A stretch of 64,000 bases of DNA. Origin: Gautieria morchelliformis. Its lineage: Eukaryota; Basidiomycota; Agaricomycetes; Gomphales; Gomphaceae. The stretch's first letter is position 1. The number at the start of each line of letters is the position of its first letter. Below are positions 21,049 through 32,163 of the stretch, piece after piece. The position numbers were made by a program, and so were the translations under genes. Under the pieces are notes generated by a model. The model saw only the letters and a list, made by a program, of their open reading frames with translations. It searched no databases and was not told the origin of the DNA. Location of the stretch: positions 1 through 64,000 of the forward strand of contig WHVA01000286.1 in the NCBI GenBank assembly GCA_015179125.1, in the 5' to 3' direction.

Positions 21049-22278
21049 TGTCATGACGCGTTTATTTCCCATACTTGCATACTCTGTCCTCCCATTTCTC
21101 ACTCCACTTCCGTGTTCGCTCCGATCGCCCTTACCCTGTTCGGTGACTGATCTTCGCTGTTCGCGCCACTTGCCATAGCCACGCCATCAACGTACAATCG
21201 ATGTTTTTGGACCAACTTGGTGGTTCATCACTGTCCTCTGCTCAACCCTCTTTCGATGGTGTTCCTATAATCGGATTGTCATGACTTGTGTATTTCCTGC
21301 ACCTTGGTATCCCCGTCTCCCCTTTCGCCATACCTCCTCTGCCTTCGCTCGGCTTCGCCCCTCACTTCGACCACTCCTCCCCTATGTCCTCTCCGTTCGC
21401 CCTTTGCCGCATTCGCCGAACGACTATTCACTGCTCGCATCATTCGCCAGCAGGCACGCCATCAAATACGATCGATACCATATACCCGGCATGATGGTTC
21501 ATCACTAACCCCATCATCTTCTCAATCCAACCCCTTTGGGTGTTCATATGGCCAAAGTGTGTTCACGAGACGTCCCTTCCGTGGGTCATGTGGGATCAAC
21601 CCAGTAGACGAAGAGTCCGTGCAGGGTAGCATGTATGCGGGTCCCAAGACATGGTTTTGTACATAAGTGCCTTCACTACCTTTACTCTCCGTCATTTCAT
21701 GTTTGCACTCTTCCCTCACTCTATTGTATGTTTATTCCATCTACTTAGTATCATGAATGCACACCCCTATCCAACCCTGACTCACGATGGCCTCTTTCCT
21801 ATTCGCTGATACCTTGCGAGCATTCAATATAAGTAGTTTACATTCGCATGTATATTCTCCAGTTCAATTATCATATGTCGTCCATCTTGTGCAAACTTGA
21901 CCTCGCTGTGATCATTGTCTTGAGCCTTCTCCTCGATATTTCTATCTTCAACCAGAAGAGGACTTAGGCATCACTGGTGAGTTCTCATACTTCATCTTCG
22001 TTACCTTAGCCTTTGAACTATTTTCTGTGCTGTCGGCGAAGGGATTGTCGCTACTTAGACAGCCCTTCCGTGACACCTTGTACGTTACATTGTCAAGTGC
22101 CACGGGCTATTTCGCTATGACTGTAGATAGTGCGAGCTCCGTTCGGGCAACCCTCTTATCTTGTGAACATTTGTTGGTTCACCTATTCGCCGAACGGCAT
22201 ACTTATTCGCACAAGTTATTCGGGCATTCGCTGTGTTCACTAATACATGATATCAATGCCTAAAAACCAATCTTGACA
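21049..22278 (+). mobile_element. Solo LTR of family T, 1230-bp form, TSD AAACC
   Basis: The LTR starts TGTCATGACGCG at 21049, contains a second start TGTCATGACTTG at 21277 and ends CTTGACA at 22278. The perfect duplication AAACC lies at 21044-21048 and 22279-22283. The 1002 bp from 21277 is a close inverted match of 18943-19944. The 5' duplication is shared with the 1593-bp copy and ends at the same point (GTTCCTATRATCGGAT). It separates pieces 1 and 2 of the NACHT-ankyrin gene. Confidence 0.9.
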
Positions 22279-22861
22279 AAACCTTGTCTGGCATGCACAG
22301 TTGACCGCTCCAACCTGGTGACAGATCCATGGATATGGTTGACATCAGTGTGTATCTCCACAGTCATGCCTCTGTCAGGGCGGTCAGGGTAAGTACACAA
22401 CTGGGCACAGAGAGACGTACAAATGATTGGTATTCAAGGTTGAGCTCAATAGCTGCTGGAAATTTTTCTGATACTCCAGCGTCTTCTTGACATCGCCTTC
22501 CTTAAGCGGCCAGATCAATGCTTGCAAGTGATCTGAGCATCCACTGGGTGTTTCTAATTTCGAGTTGAGGGTTTCCAGCTCAGTGTGATAATGAGGAAGG
22601 CCTTCGGGGTCCTTGAGCAACTTGGTTAAAATGGGAAGATCAACAGACACATCCAAAGCATCCTCCACAGCCTCATGGACACCATTCAGCACTTGTAGAA
22701 GGATCTGCAACTGGTCAATGATTCTTTTTCTATCTTTTGATGAGTTCCTGACGCCTTTGCCATATCTGTATAACCTGCTGACTGTTGATGGGGTGAGCTG
22801 GAAAATGGCAATAACGCTTGCTGAAAGGCTTGATTAGTATGTTAGGATACCGAGTCTTATC
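22279..22861 (-). pseudogene. NACHT-ankyrin gene, piece 1: N-terminal helical domain
   Basis: The minus strand reads SVIAIFQLTPSTVSRLYRYGKG near 22800, then KDRKRIIDQLQILLQVL and LPILTKLLKDPEGLPHYHTELETL. This resembles the N-terminal helical domain that precedes NACHT in many fungal STAND proteins (consensus IAVxQLTxxVxxYxxDVKxAxxDR). No start codon of the gene is left: to the right it is cut by LTR sequence at 22862. The left end runs to the target duplication of the 1230-bp LTR. The reading into piece 2 is not clean, so a small loss or an intron there is possible. Confidence 0.75.
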
Positions 22862-23946
22862 TGTCGTAACACTTGACGATGGAGCATGCAAGGTGCTATG
22901 GAAATGTTGTTTAAGTAGCAACAATCCTTTCGCCGGCAAAGGCACTCCTTCGGAGCCCTCCGCCGACAGCGCGTATAATAGTTCGAAGACTAAGGTAATG
23001 AAGGTGAAGTATGAAAACTCACCAGTGGTGCCTAAGTCCTTCTCTGGTCGACGATAGGAATCTACAGGAGAGGGCTCAAGACAATGATCACAGTGAGGTC
23101 AAGTTTTTGCACAAGATAGACGTATGATAATTGACCTGGGGAATATACATGCAAATGTAGACTAGTTATACTGAATGCTCATATGATGCTAGCCAATAGG
23201 AAAGAGGCCGTTGTGAGTCAGGGTTGGATAGGGGTGAACAGTCAGGATACAGAAAAGATGAAACATGTATGCAATAGAACCAAGGAGGAGTGCGAATGTG
23301 AAATGACGTGGAGAAGAGGTGACAAAGGCACCTATGTACAAAAACACACCTTGAGACCTGCATATATGTTACCCTGCACAGACTCTTCGTCTGCTGGGCT
23401 GATCCCACACGATCTATGGTTAGGGAATCCCGTGAATGCATGCTGGCCATATGAACACCTAAAGGGGTTGTGTTGGAATATGATGGGGCCAGTGATGAAC
23501 CAACACGCCGGGTAGAGGATGTCAATTGTGTTTGATGGCGTGCCTGGTGGTGAATGATGCAAGCAGCGAATGGTCATTCGGCGAATGTGGCGAAGGCTGA
23601 ATGCATCAATCATAGATGAGGTGTGGTCAGATGGCAGGGCGAAGTCGGGCAAACACGAAGGAGGAGTGGTGAAAGGAAAAACAGGGATAGCTGGGTGCAA
23701 GAAATACACGGGTTGTGACAATCCGGCCATAGGAACATCCAAAAGGGTGTTGAGCCAAGTAGGTAAGAGGGCCAGTGATGGACCATCGAGCCAGTCACAG
23801 GACGTTGATTGTGCTTTGATGGTGAGGGACGCGAGTAGCCAGATTGTTCGTTGAACTCGGTGAAGGGCGATTGGAGCCAACATAGAGGTGGAGTGATGAA
23901 GGGAAGGACAGAGCTACTGGGTATAGGAAATAAATGCATCATGACA
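22862..23946 (-). mobile_element. Truncated family-T LTR
   Basis: This minus-strand LTR begins TGTCATGATGCA at 23946, has a second start (TGTCACAACCC) at 23720 as in the 1230-bp form, and follows the family closely down to 22862. There it stops about 200 bp short of the usual CTTGACA end. I found no matching target duplications. It borders the N-terminal piece of the NACHT-ankyrin gene, and the truncation may have removed that gene's start. Confidence 0.75.
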
Positions 23947-24337
23947 CCACTCCATGAAAGACCCACATGCTCAGGATGCATTCTTATAGCGTCAGTTGCA
24001 GCCTCTGTGCAGGTTGGGATCAATGGGACTAGTACTGCCACAGGACAGGACAGAAGGAGATGCCAAGGCTCGTAGCCTCTATTTACCTTTCAGAAGCCTC
24101 TCTTTCTTGTCAGAATTAGCTTTGCTGAAGTTTTCACTCTATACAGTATATCTCCCCTTTGTTTGTAACATGACTGTGCATCCTTTGTAATGTTCCGAAC
24201 CACCTGGCCTCTTTCTCATTCATCAGTAGCATACATGTATTCTCTATAAAAAGGACTTGTCCAGCATGTATGTTCCCCAGTTCAACTATTATATGTCTTC
24301 CTTGTGCTTTACCTTACTCACTTGTGAAAACCAACCC
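23947..24337 (+). mobile_element. LTR fragment related to 40430-41059
   Basis: This is an inverted match to the LTR-like sequence at 40430-41059. It includes CTCCATGAAAGACCCACATG, a TATAAAAAGG box near 24246 and the CCTTACTCACTTGTGAAAACCAACC end. The left end is cut by the truncated family-T LTR, and on the right it joins segmental repeat S. Confidence 0.65.
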
Positions 24338-24549
24338 TTGAGCTCTACCCTCCCATTGTACCTCAGCCTTGATCAAGAACAGGAACCACCACTTGTAAGT
24401 TGACACTGCCAATCCTCCTTACTCCAAATCCTTGGCATTATTCTGGACCTGTTGGCGAAGGCCTCCAAAGGAGGGCCTTCACCGGCGAGGGGATCATCTA
24501 TCCCAGATAACCCTCCCTTATCACCTTGGACAGTGTCGCCAAGTGTTGT
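24338..24549. repeat. Segmental repeat S, copy C, outer part (inverted)
   Basis: This is the inverted counterpart of about 1130-1350 in copy A and 38940-39160 in copy B, recognisable from CTACCCTCCCATTGTACCTCAGCC and from CTCCAAATCCTTGGCATTATTCTGG. It is separated from the rest of copy C by the solo LTR at 24555-25558. Confidence 0.75.
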
Positions 24550-24554
24550 AAAGG

Positions 24555-25558
24555 TGTCATGACTCAATTATTTATTGTACCTAGCTATCACTGCTTTCCA
24601 TTTCACCACTCCTCCTCGCTCGTCTTCGCCCTTCCCTTAGACCACGCCTCCTTATGTTCACTCCATTCGCCCTTCGCCGAACGACCATTCGCTGCTCGCA
24701 TCATTCGCCACCAGGCACACCATCAAACACGATTGACATCCTCTACCCGGCTTGATGGTTCATCACTGGCTCCATCATCTTCCCGACTCAACCCCTTTAG
24801 GTGTTCCTGTGGCCAGAATGCATTCACGGGGCATCCTACCCATAGATCATGTGGGATCAACCCAGCAGACGAAGAGTCTGTGCAGGGTAATATGTATGCA
24901 GGTATCAAGGCGTGTTTTTTTACATAGGTACCTTTGCCCTCTCTCCTCCCCATCATTTCATGTTTGCACTGCTTTCATTCTATTGTATATGTGTTTCATC
25001 TATGTGTATCCTGACTGTGCACCCCTATCCAACCCTGACTCAAGACGGCCTCTTTCCTATTCGCTGATATCATATGAGCATTCGGTATAAGTAGTTTACA
25101 TTCACGTGTATATCCTCTTCAATTATCATACATCTATCTTGTGCAAAACTTGACCTCACTGTGACCATCGTCTTGAGCCCTCTCCTATAGATTTCTCTCT
25201 TTGACCAGAGGAAGACTTAAGCACCACTGGTGAGTTTTTGTACTTCACCTTCGATACCTTAGTCTTCGTATTATTATCTGCACTGTCGGCGGAGGGCTCC
25301 GAAGGAGCACCTTCACCAGCGAAAGGATTGTTGCTACTTAAACAACCTTTCCATGACACCTTGCATGTTACATCGTCAAGTGTCACGGGCTACTTCGCTA
25401 CGACTGTAGATAGGGCGAGCTCCGTTCAGGCAGCCCTCTTATCTTCTGAACATTTATTGGTTCACCTTATTTGCTGAATGGCATACTTCTTTGCACAAGC
25501 TATTCGGGCATTTGCTGTGTTAATACACATTATTAACACCTAAAAACCAAACTTGACA
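24555..25558 (+). mobile_element. Solo LTR of family T, 1004-bp short form, TSD AAAGG
   Basis: The LTR starts TGTCATGACTC and ends AACTTGACA. The perfect 5-bp duplication AAAGG lies at 24550-24554 and 25559-25563. The uninterrupted version of the target is present in the other copies of repeat S (AAGCCTTTACAAGACTC). This form has a single TGTCATGA start, unlike the 1230-bp and 1593-bp members, and keeps the TATAAGTAG box near 25086. Confidence 0.93.
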
Positions 25559-26893
25559 AAAGGCTTCACTTCGACTGTAGACTGGGGGTTCATCTATCGT
25601 GTACCCCGATCTTGTAGTAGAACTAGACTGGTATTCTTTGCCAACTACATAGTCACTTCGCACAAGGACTTCCTGGTTCGCTGCATTCAGGTGTCTCAAA
25701 TTCATTGACACCCGTGATTAAACCCTAAAAGAACCAATCCTGACATTATCCTACAGGGGGATTTGAGAAATGGGGATTATATGGACATACATAATGTTCC
25801 TCTCAACATGTGATATCTCCATGAGCAACTGTCCTTGCCCTGCAGACAGTCAGCATGATTATTTCTTCCTTGAGCTCCAATGTATATGCATCTGCATCTG
25901 CACTTGATCTCCATGTCCCTTCCAAAGGACAGTCAAGTCATCTTGACACATCATTCCACTCACATCCCACGAGCGCCAGTGCCTCCATACAACATTTGTG
26001 GTGCTATAGAAAATATTCTCTATTTTGCTCCCACTCAAGCCATCCCTCTGATCCAGGACTTGATCAACACACAAGCATCTTACTCAGTTAGATCTATTGA
26101 CTGATGGGGAGCCGATGACTGATTTTTGTGATGTCAAGATGTCACCAACATCCTTGTCGGTCCATTAACCAGTAACCATACCTGTTAAACTATTGGATAA
26201 CTCTTCTTAAGATTCTGTAAATATATTTTAATATGTTCTGTTAAAAGAGTGGGAATGTTGGACTTTGAGAAAGTTCAATTGCAACGCATTGATCACAACA
26301 GTTGCATATGCCCTGTAAGTTAGACCTCTCACTTACCATCTCATTATGGTAGATTAGAATTCACTTCACAGGCAGATGCACATACTCATGGATCACACTG
26401 TGAGCACCATGTAACTAATCTAGGTCAGAGGAGAGCATAGATTGTCCTCTACATACCACACTCTGTCACCCATTTATGATGACCTTGTGTGAATTGGTAG
26501 CTTACACAGTACATGTGCTGCAGGACAGGCTGTGTCCAAGACAAACTATCGGAGGGTTACTGTGAGTACAATATGCCAAGTCAAATCACTATGATAGCAT
26601 GGGATGCAATATCCATGTGTCAATGAGTGTTTGCCTTGGGCAACTCAGGCGGCACCTCTGCATTGTGTCCATGAAGTCCCATGCACAAACCGGCTGAGAT
26701 CAAGCTTTGTGGACTGCTTTGCGATAACAGCAGTATTCGCCGGCAACCACAAAACTGCCTGAGACCAGGGTGGAACCCAGAATAAAAGTTCTGAGGGCAA
26801 GTTGAGTAACCAGCCATTGTCTAGCCGTGTGTCAACTCGAATCCTAGGCCCTCCACCTGTGCAAAGAATATTAGCAGATTGCGTCATGTTAAA
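25559..26893. repeat. Segmental repeat S, copy C, inner part (inverted), hAT-empty
   Basis: Inverted relative to copies A and B, this part runs from the solo LTR to the stop codon of the NACHT-WD40 gene. At 26437-26444 it has the single, uninterrupted target ATAGATTG (CAATCTAT on the other strand) where copies A and B carry the hAT element. The right part (26445-26893) matches 36787-37235 next to the WD40 fragment. The recurring small ORFs are not convincing genes. Confidence 0.88.
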
Positions 26894-29800
26894 TCAAGGT
26901 AACAGTTGCTGACTAGGTGTGTGACCTGCGAATGGTGCTGAAATGAGCTCCCCGGGGTCTGCATTCCACACACGGATCGTCTTGTCAACAGACCCGGAGA
27001 CGATGCGCTTGCCGTCGTGCGAGAACGCCACCGATGTGATGCAGTCGACGTGGCCCTCAAATGGTGCTGAAATGAGCTCCCCAGTGTGTGCGTTCCACAC
27101 ACGGATCGTCTTGTCAAAAGACCCGGAGACGATACGCTTGCCGTCGTGCGAGAACGCCACCGACGTGATGGTCATGGTGTGGCCTTCAAATGGTGCTGAA
27201 ATGAGCTCCCCGGTACCTGCATTCCACACACGGATCGTCTTGTCAGAAGACCCGGAGACGATACGCTTGCCGTCGTGCGAGAACGCCACCGACGTGACCC
27301 AGCCGGTGTGGCCTTCAAATGGTGCTGAAATGAGCTCCCCGGTGTCTGCATTCCACACACAGATCGTGTTGTCATGAGATCCGGAGATGATGCGTTTGCC
27401 GTCGTGCGAGAACGCCACCGATGTGATGCAGTCGACGTGGCCCTCAAATGGTGCTGAAATGAGCTCCCCAGTGTGTGCGTTCCACACACGGATCGTCTGG
27501 TCATAAGACCCGGAGACGATACGCTTGCCGTCGTGCGAGAACGCCACCGACGTGACCCAGCCGGTGTGGCCTTCAAATGGTGCTGAAATGAGCTCCCCGG
27601 TACCTGCATTCCACACACGGATCGTCTTGTCAAAAGACCCGGAGACGATGCGCTTTCCATCGTGCGAGAAGGCCACCGACGTGACCCAGTGGGTGTGGCC
27701 TTTGAATGGTGCTGAAATGGCCTCCCCGGTGTCTGCATTCCACACACGGATCGTCTTGTCAACAGACCCGGAGACGATGCGCTTGCCGTCGTGCGAGAAC
27801 GCCACCGAGTCGGCCCAAAGCCTGTGGCCTTCAAACGGTGCTGAAATGGCCTCCCCTGTGTCTGCATTCCACACACGGATTGTGTTGTCACCAGACCCGG
27901 AGATGATGCGCTTGCTGTCGGGCGAGAACGCCACCGATGCGATGCAGTCGACGTGGCCTTCGAATGGTGCTGAAATGAGCTCCCCGGTGTCTACATTCCA
28001 CACACGGATCGTGTAATCAAGAGACCCGGATACGATACGCTTGCCGTCATGCGAGAACGCCACCGACGTGATGGGCCAGGAGTGGCCTTCAAATGGTGCT
28101 GAAATGAGCTCCCCGGTACCTGCATTCCACACACGGATCGTCATGTCATCAGACCCGGAGACGATGCGCTTGCCGTCGTGCGAGAACGCCACCGACGTGA
28201 TGGCCAAGGTGTGGCCTTCGAATGGTGCTGAAATGGCCTCCCCGGTGTCTGCATTCCACACACGGATCGTCTTGTCAGCAGACCCGGAGACGATGCGCTT
28301 GCCGTCGTGCGAGAACGCCACCGATGCGATGCAGTCGACGTGGCCCTCAAATGGTGCTGAAATGAGCTCCCCAGTGTGTGCGTTCCACACACACAGGATC
28401 GTCTGGTCATAAGACCCGGAGACGATACGCTTGCCATCGTGTGAGATTGCCACCGACGTGACCCAGCCAGGGTGGCCCTCGAATGGTGCTGAAATGAGCT
28501 CCCCGGTGTCTGCATTCCACACACGGATCGTGTTGTCATCAGAGCCGGAGACGATGTGCTTGCCGTCGTGTGAGAACACCACCGAGCGGACGCTGCCGGT
28601 GTGGCCTTTGAGTGGTGCCAAAATGAGCTCCCCGGTGTGTGCATTCCACACACGGATCGTCTTGTCAACAGACCCGGAGACGATGCGCTTGCCGTCGTGC
28701 GAGAACGCCACCGATGTCACTGCGGCTGTGTGGCCTTCCAGAACGTTTTGAATAGGTAGCCACGTCGTCGCTTTCCCGCTCTCGATACGGAGTAGCCGCG
28801 GAAATCTTGGGAGGTAAGTCTTGCATAGTATCGACCGTTCAGGTGCAAACGGGAGTGCCGACAAATAGAGATGGGGAGCACTCTGAGAGATTGCACTCCC
28901 AAACACATCTACAAAATTGTGGGTATCCGGTATGAATGCTGTGATGTCATTATCCTGACGTTCATTAGACTCACGTCGGAGCACATAACAACTTGGGGAT
29001 TCACCTGACTCCAGTCCATTATTGACGAGAGCGCTGCTGATGCAACGGGTATATTCTTGATCAGACTCAAAACTTCCAGCCAGTAGAGTACATTAGTCTC
29101 GAAGAACTTCCTGACCATTGCCCCTACACCCGGGGTAAAGTCCGTGGCGCCAACATGGTCCGCCCAAAAACGGCAAGAGTAGGAAAGTTGTGGGGATATA
29201 TACTTCTTGATGCGTGTCGCCAAGTCGACAACATCGTCGTTACGCAGATGCGAAGTTTCAAGCTGACAAATGTTAAAACATAGTTCCTCCATCATCACGC
29301 ACAAGCATGAGAGTGCGATGCCGCCATGGTGTGAAGATGTATCGATGTAATATGATCCGCTCCGGTTGCGATCTGTCAAGAAGTCACGAAAAGACGTGTG
29401 CAGCAGGGTGATTGGGTCAGAGCCCCGAGTAGGAAGGCTCAACAGAGCCCCCATGGCTCCAACTATTGCACAAACCTCGGTGCCCGACTCGTCTCCATTG
29501 CACAGCTTGCGCAGGGCAGACATCGAGAGCGGTTCTCTGACAGTCAGGATGCAGCCCATCACCAAGCGAAAGCGACGCTTGACATCGTCCGTCAAGTCAT
29601 CGCCATCCCCGAATATCTGCTTGAGGATACCAAGATACAGGTTATCCATCCCACGGAGGTTCTCGACTAAAAGTTCCTCCAGTTGCCGAACAGGATCCCG
29701 ACCATGCTTCCCATCTCCTTTGACAAAACGGCAAGCCGTGGATACCCATTGAAAGTGACCTTCAGATTTCTCGACTAATAATCGACACCAGCCATTATTG

Positions 29801-32007
29801 GGCCATTTATGCTCGAGGGTGGTAAGGTGACCTAGCTGGACTTTCACAAAGCGAGAGACGTCATCGGCAGAGTTGGGGTCAAGATCCTTTATGGACCTGG
29901 ACAGCACATGCTTCTTCCCAAGAAGAGCATCCTGGATGTCTTGTTCGGCCCGCGAGGTGATAAGAAGACGGAGATTAGACGGCAGTTTTGCTGCTTCATC
30001 GCCAAGGACAGACAAGAGACCCTGGCGAGATTCCTCGTCTCCGCTCTCATCCAATGCATCGATAACCATCACCGTCGGTCCAACGGCGGTTAGGCCCTGA
30101 GCGGGACCTAGAATGAACTTCTCGAACTGCAAACTAGGCACGAATGTGGTCCGAAGTTCTCGCTGCTCCCGAACCACTTTCAATAACGATGCCTTGCGTT
30201 CTGGATCTAGATCAGCCAGACCACGAGCAATTGTGCTGAAGACATTGTCGGGGGAGCGTTGTGCCTGATGAGCGCGGTCGAAACAGTATGACGATCCGAG
30301 ACGTTTGAGCCTGTGAAATCGTCGAGCGACCTCGTGAGCAATCGCAGATTTGCCGGCACCTGCAACATCGTTCAAGAAAAATATCCGGGGAGTATCGTCG
30401 CTATCCTGGTTGGCCCAAGCGCAGATCTCCCCAACAACTTTCTCGCGAGTACCCGGCAAACAGCCTTTTGTAGGATCGCAACCAGCTCCCGCTGCGTAGG
30501 GCATGTCATGAAGAAGAACTTCCCCGGCTGGTTGCAGGGTGTATTAGCCTCGGGAAAAGCCACAAATCAGAAAAGCTCACAGAGGTCACCGACGACATCC
30601 AGAACACGTAGTGCAGTGATTTCAGTATGGATGACGGCGTGTTCCTGTAACGCCGACTTGATTTTGTTGAACGTGTCCTGGTATTGTTTGACCTTGCTGT
30701 CGACATCCGACACTAGATTCTTCGCGGTTCTTTTCCCTAAACAAAGACCATCAGTCACTGCCACCCGACACAATGGGTCCAACATACAGAAGTTCTTGTT
30801 TTTGGCGTAGTCGCGGATAAAGTAACTACACTCTATTGTCTGATTCGTCAAGGATATGATAATTGGCTTTTGCGATTCAATTTCCTTCAACGGCTCTGCC
30901 AAGTGGACGAAGTCATAAGCGTCTCCAATGGCCTTCGCCAGCTCATTGATGCCATCGTCCCGGTCCTTCTGAGCAATGATCGTCTGGCCAGACGTCAGAT
31001 ATGTTTATCAAGCTGGTGCATGTGATAGATCTACCTTGTGCGCAATAGACAGGATAGACCATGCCATTTTGGCGTAAGGATGGACCTAGAATGACGCAAA
31101 CCGTGTACATGAGATGACCTGGGAGACCGCCGACGTTTGAAACATACCTCTGAGATTCCATCTACGATCTCGGTAAACCGCTTGATATTGCGCAGGAGTG
31201 GATCCCAGGGCTCTATTATCGGGATGACAGTATTATTGGTGGAAATGACGCCGTCGACCACATTCCCTGCATCAATAATTTCGGACGGCGCGGGGTTCAT
31301 ACCATCGACCACTTTCGCTTCGCTGACTGCTTCGTTCAATTGGCCTTGCAGCGCCTCGTCGGACGTCCCGAAAGACGTGACGGTAAACTCCAGGACAGTC
31401 TGAACATCATGCATCTTCCCTGCCTTATCTGATTTTCGCAGTTTCTGAGCAATGGCTGCTGTGTTCGATGTTTACACGTGCATTCCGTCGATGAGAAAAA
31501 GGACTGACCTCTAGTTGCTCCTTCTACAAGCAGCAACTCGATCCTTTCCTTCGCACCGCCTATGTAAGTATCACGTGCGAAGGTATGGTGCCCATATACT
31601 TCAATTTCCAACACAGAAGACCGATCCAAGTGGAAGCTATGCATGGATATAAGATCACGTTGAGACAATAACACTGGAATTAAACGCACAAATAGAATGG
31701 CTCATTCCACGAGGCACTATTGCCTCTCGCAGCTAACGCAGTTTTCTGGATATTCTTATCGACGAAGAGTTTCACGAAGCAGCGACTAGGACGCTTGCAG
31801 AACCGTGGGGCGTTGGGAAGATGGGAGCATTTCAAGTCTGTTGTCGATGGCCAAGAGTCAGTATACAATGCATAGCGCAAACGAAAGAGCCTTTCCTGAA
31901 ACTTTGATTGCTGCAGCAATACTTCGGGGTGGAGAGTGAGCACCTGGCTCACTAGAAAAGTGATCGTGGACTACTGTGCCCTCATCGTTGCCCTTAACGT
32001 TGTTCAT
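26894..32007 (-). CDS. C2-NACHT-WD40 NLR-like STAND protein, eight exons
   Basis: Proposed exons on the minus strand: 32007-31944, 31837-31690, 31636-31509, 31458-31148, 31085-31035, 30983-30581, 30527-29005 and 28954-26894. All introns are GT-AG (106, 53, 50, 62, 51, 53 and 50 nt) and phases agree, giving 1562 codons plus a stop. A C2-like domain lies near the N-terminus (CFVKLFVDKNIQKTA and VYGHHTFARDTYIGG). NACHT follows with CLPGTR, Walker A NDVAGAGKSAIAHE and Walker B VMVIDALDESGDEE, then LLHTSFRDFL. The last exon holds 14 WD40 repeats of 43 residues. Such proteins are regulated NTPases that sense ligands through the WD40 propeller, with roles in fungal nonself recognition and cell death. 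Exon 1 is the least certain part. Confidence 0.85.
26929..28750 (-). repeat. 14 near-identical 129-bp WD40 coding repeats
   Basis: Each 129-bp unit encodes [20 protein letters not shown] followed by [23 protein letters not shown]. Most differences fall in the three to four residues after GH, in the residues around DxT, and in the A/D/H before TG. Repeat 3 from the N-terminus has one extra codon. Fourteen repeats fit two seven-bladed propellers. The high DNA identity between units implies recent unequal exchange or gene conversion. Confidence 0.92.
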
Positions 32008-32103
32008 TGTTCGCAGTGTGGTGGGTGGTAGGTGGTAGGCAGAAAAAACAAGGACGCGAGGCGCCGCATGGCATTTACGTACTTCGGACCTATCATCGAA
32101 GAC

Positions 32104-32163
32104 GTGGGAGCTGCAGGCTACGATGTGAGTGCCGTGGGAGCTGCAGGCTTCGATGTGAGTGCC
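32104..32163. repeat. 30-bp tandem duplication
   Basis: Two adjacent 30-bp units begin GTGGGAGCTGCAGGCT and end GATGTGAGTGCC, differing at one position. They lie about 100 bp upstream of the NACHT-WD40 start. Confidence 0.8.

Noticed and set aside
19945..21276. Palindromic arrangement of two family-T LTRs that looks like one large inverted-repeat transposon
   Set aside because: Each LTR has its own 5-bp target duplication and the DNA between them is NACHT-ankyrin coding sequence, so these are two separate insertions in opposite orientation.
26929..28750. Regular ~129-bp repeats that could suggest a satellite or CRISPR-like array
   Set aside because: The repeats are WD40 codons in one open frame; there are no short identical repeats with unique spacers.
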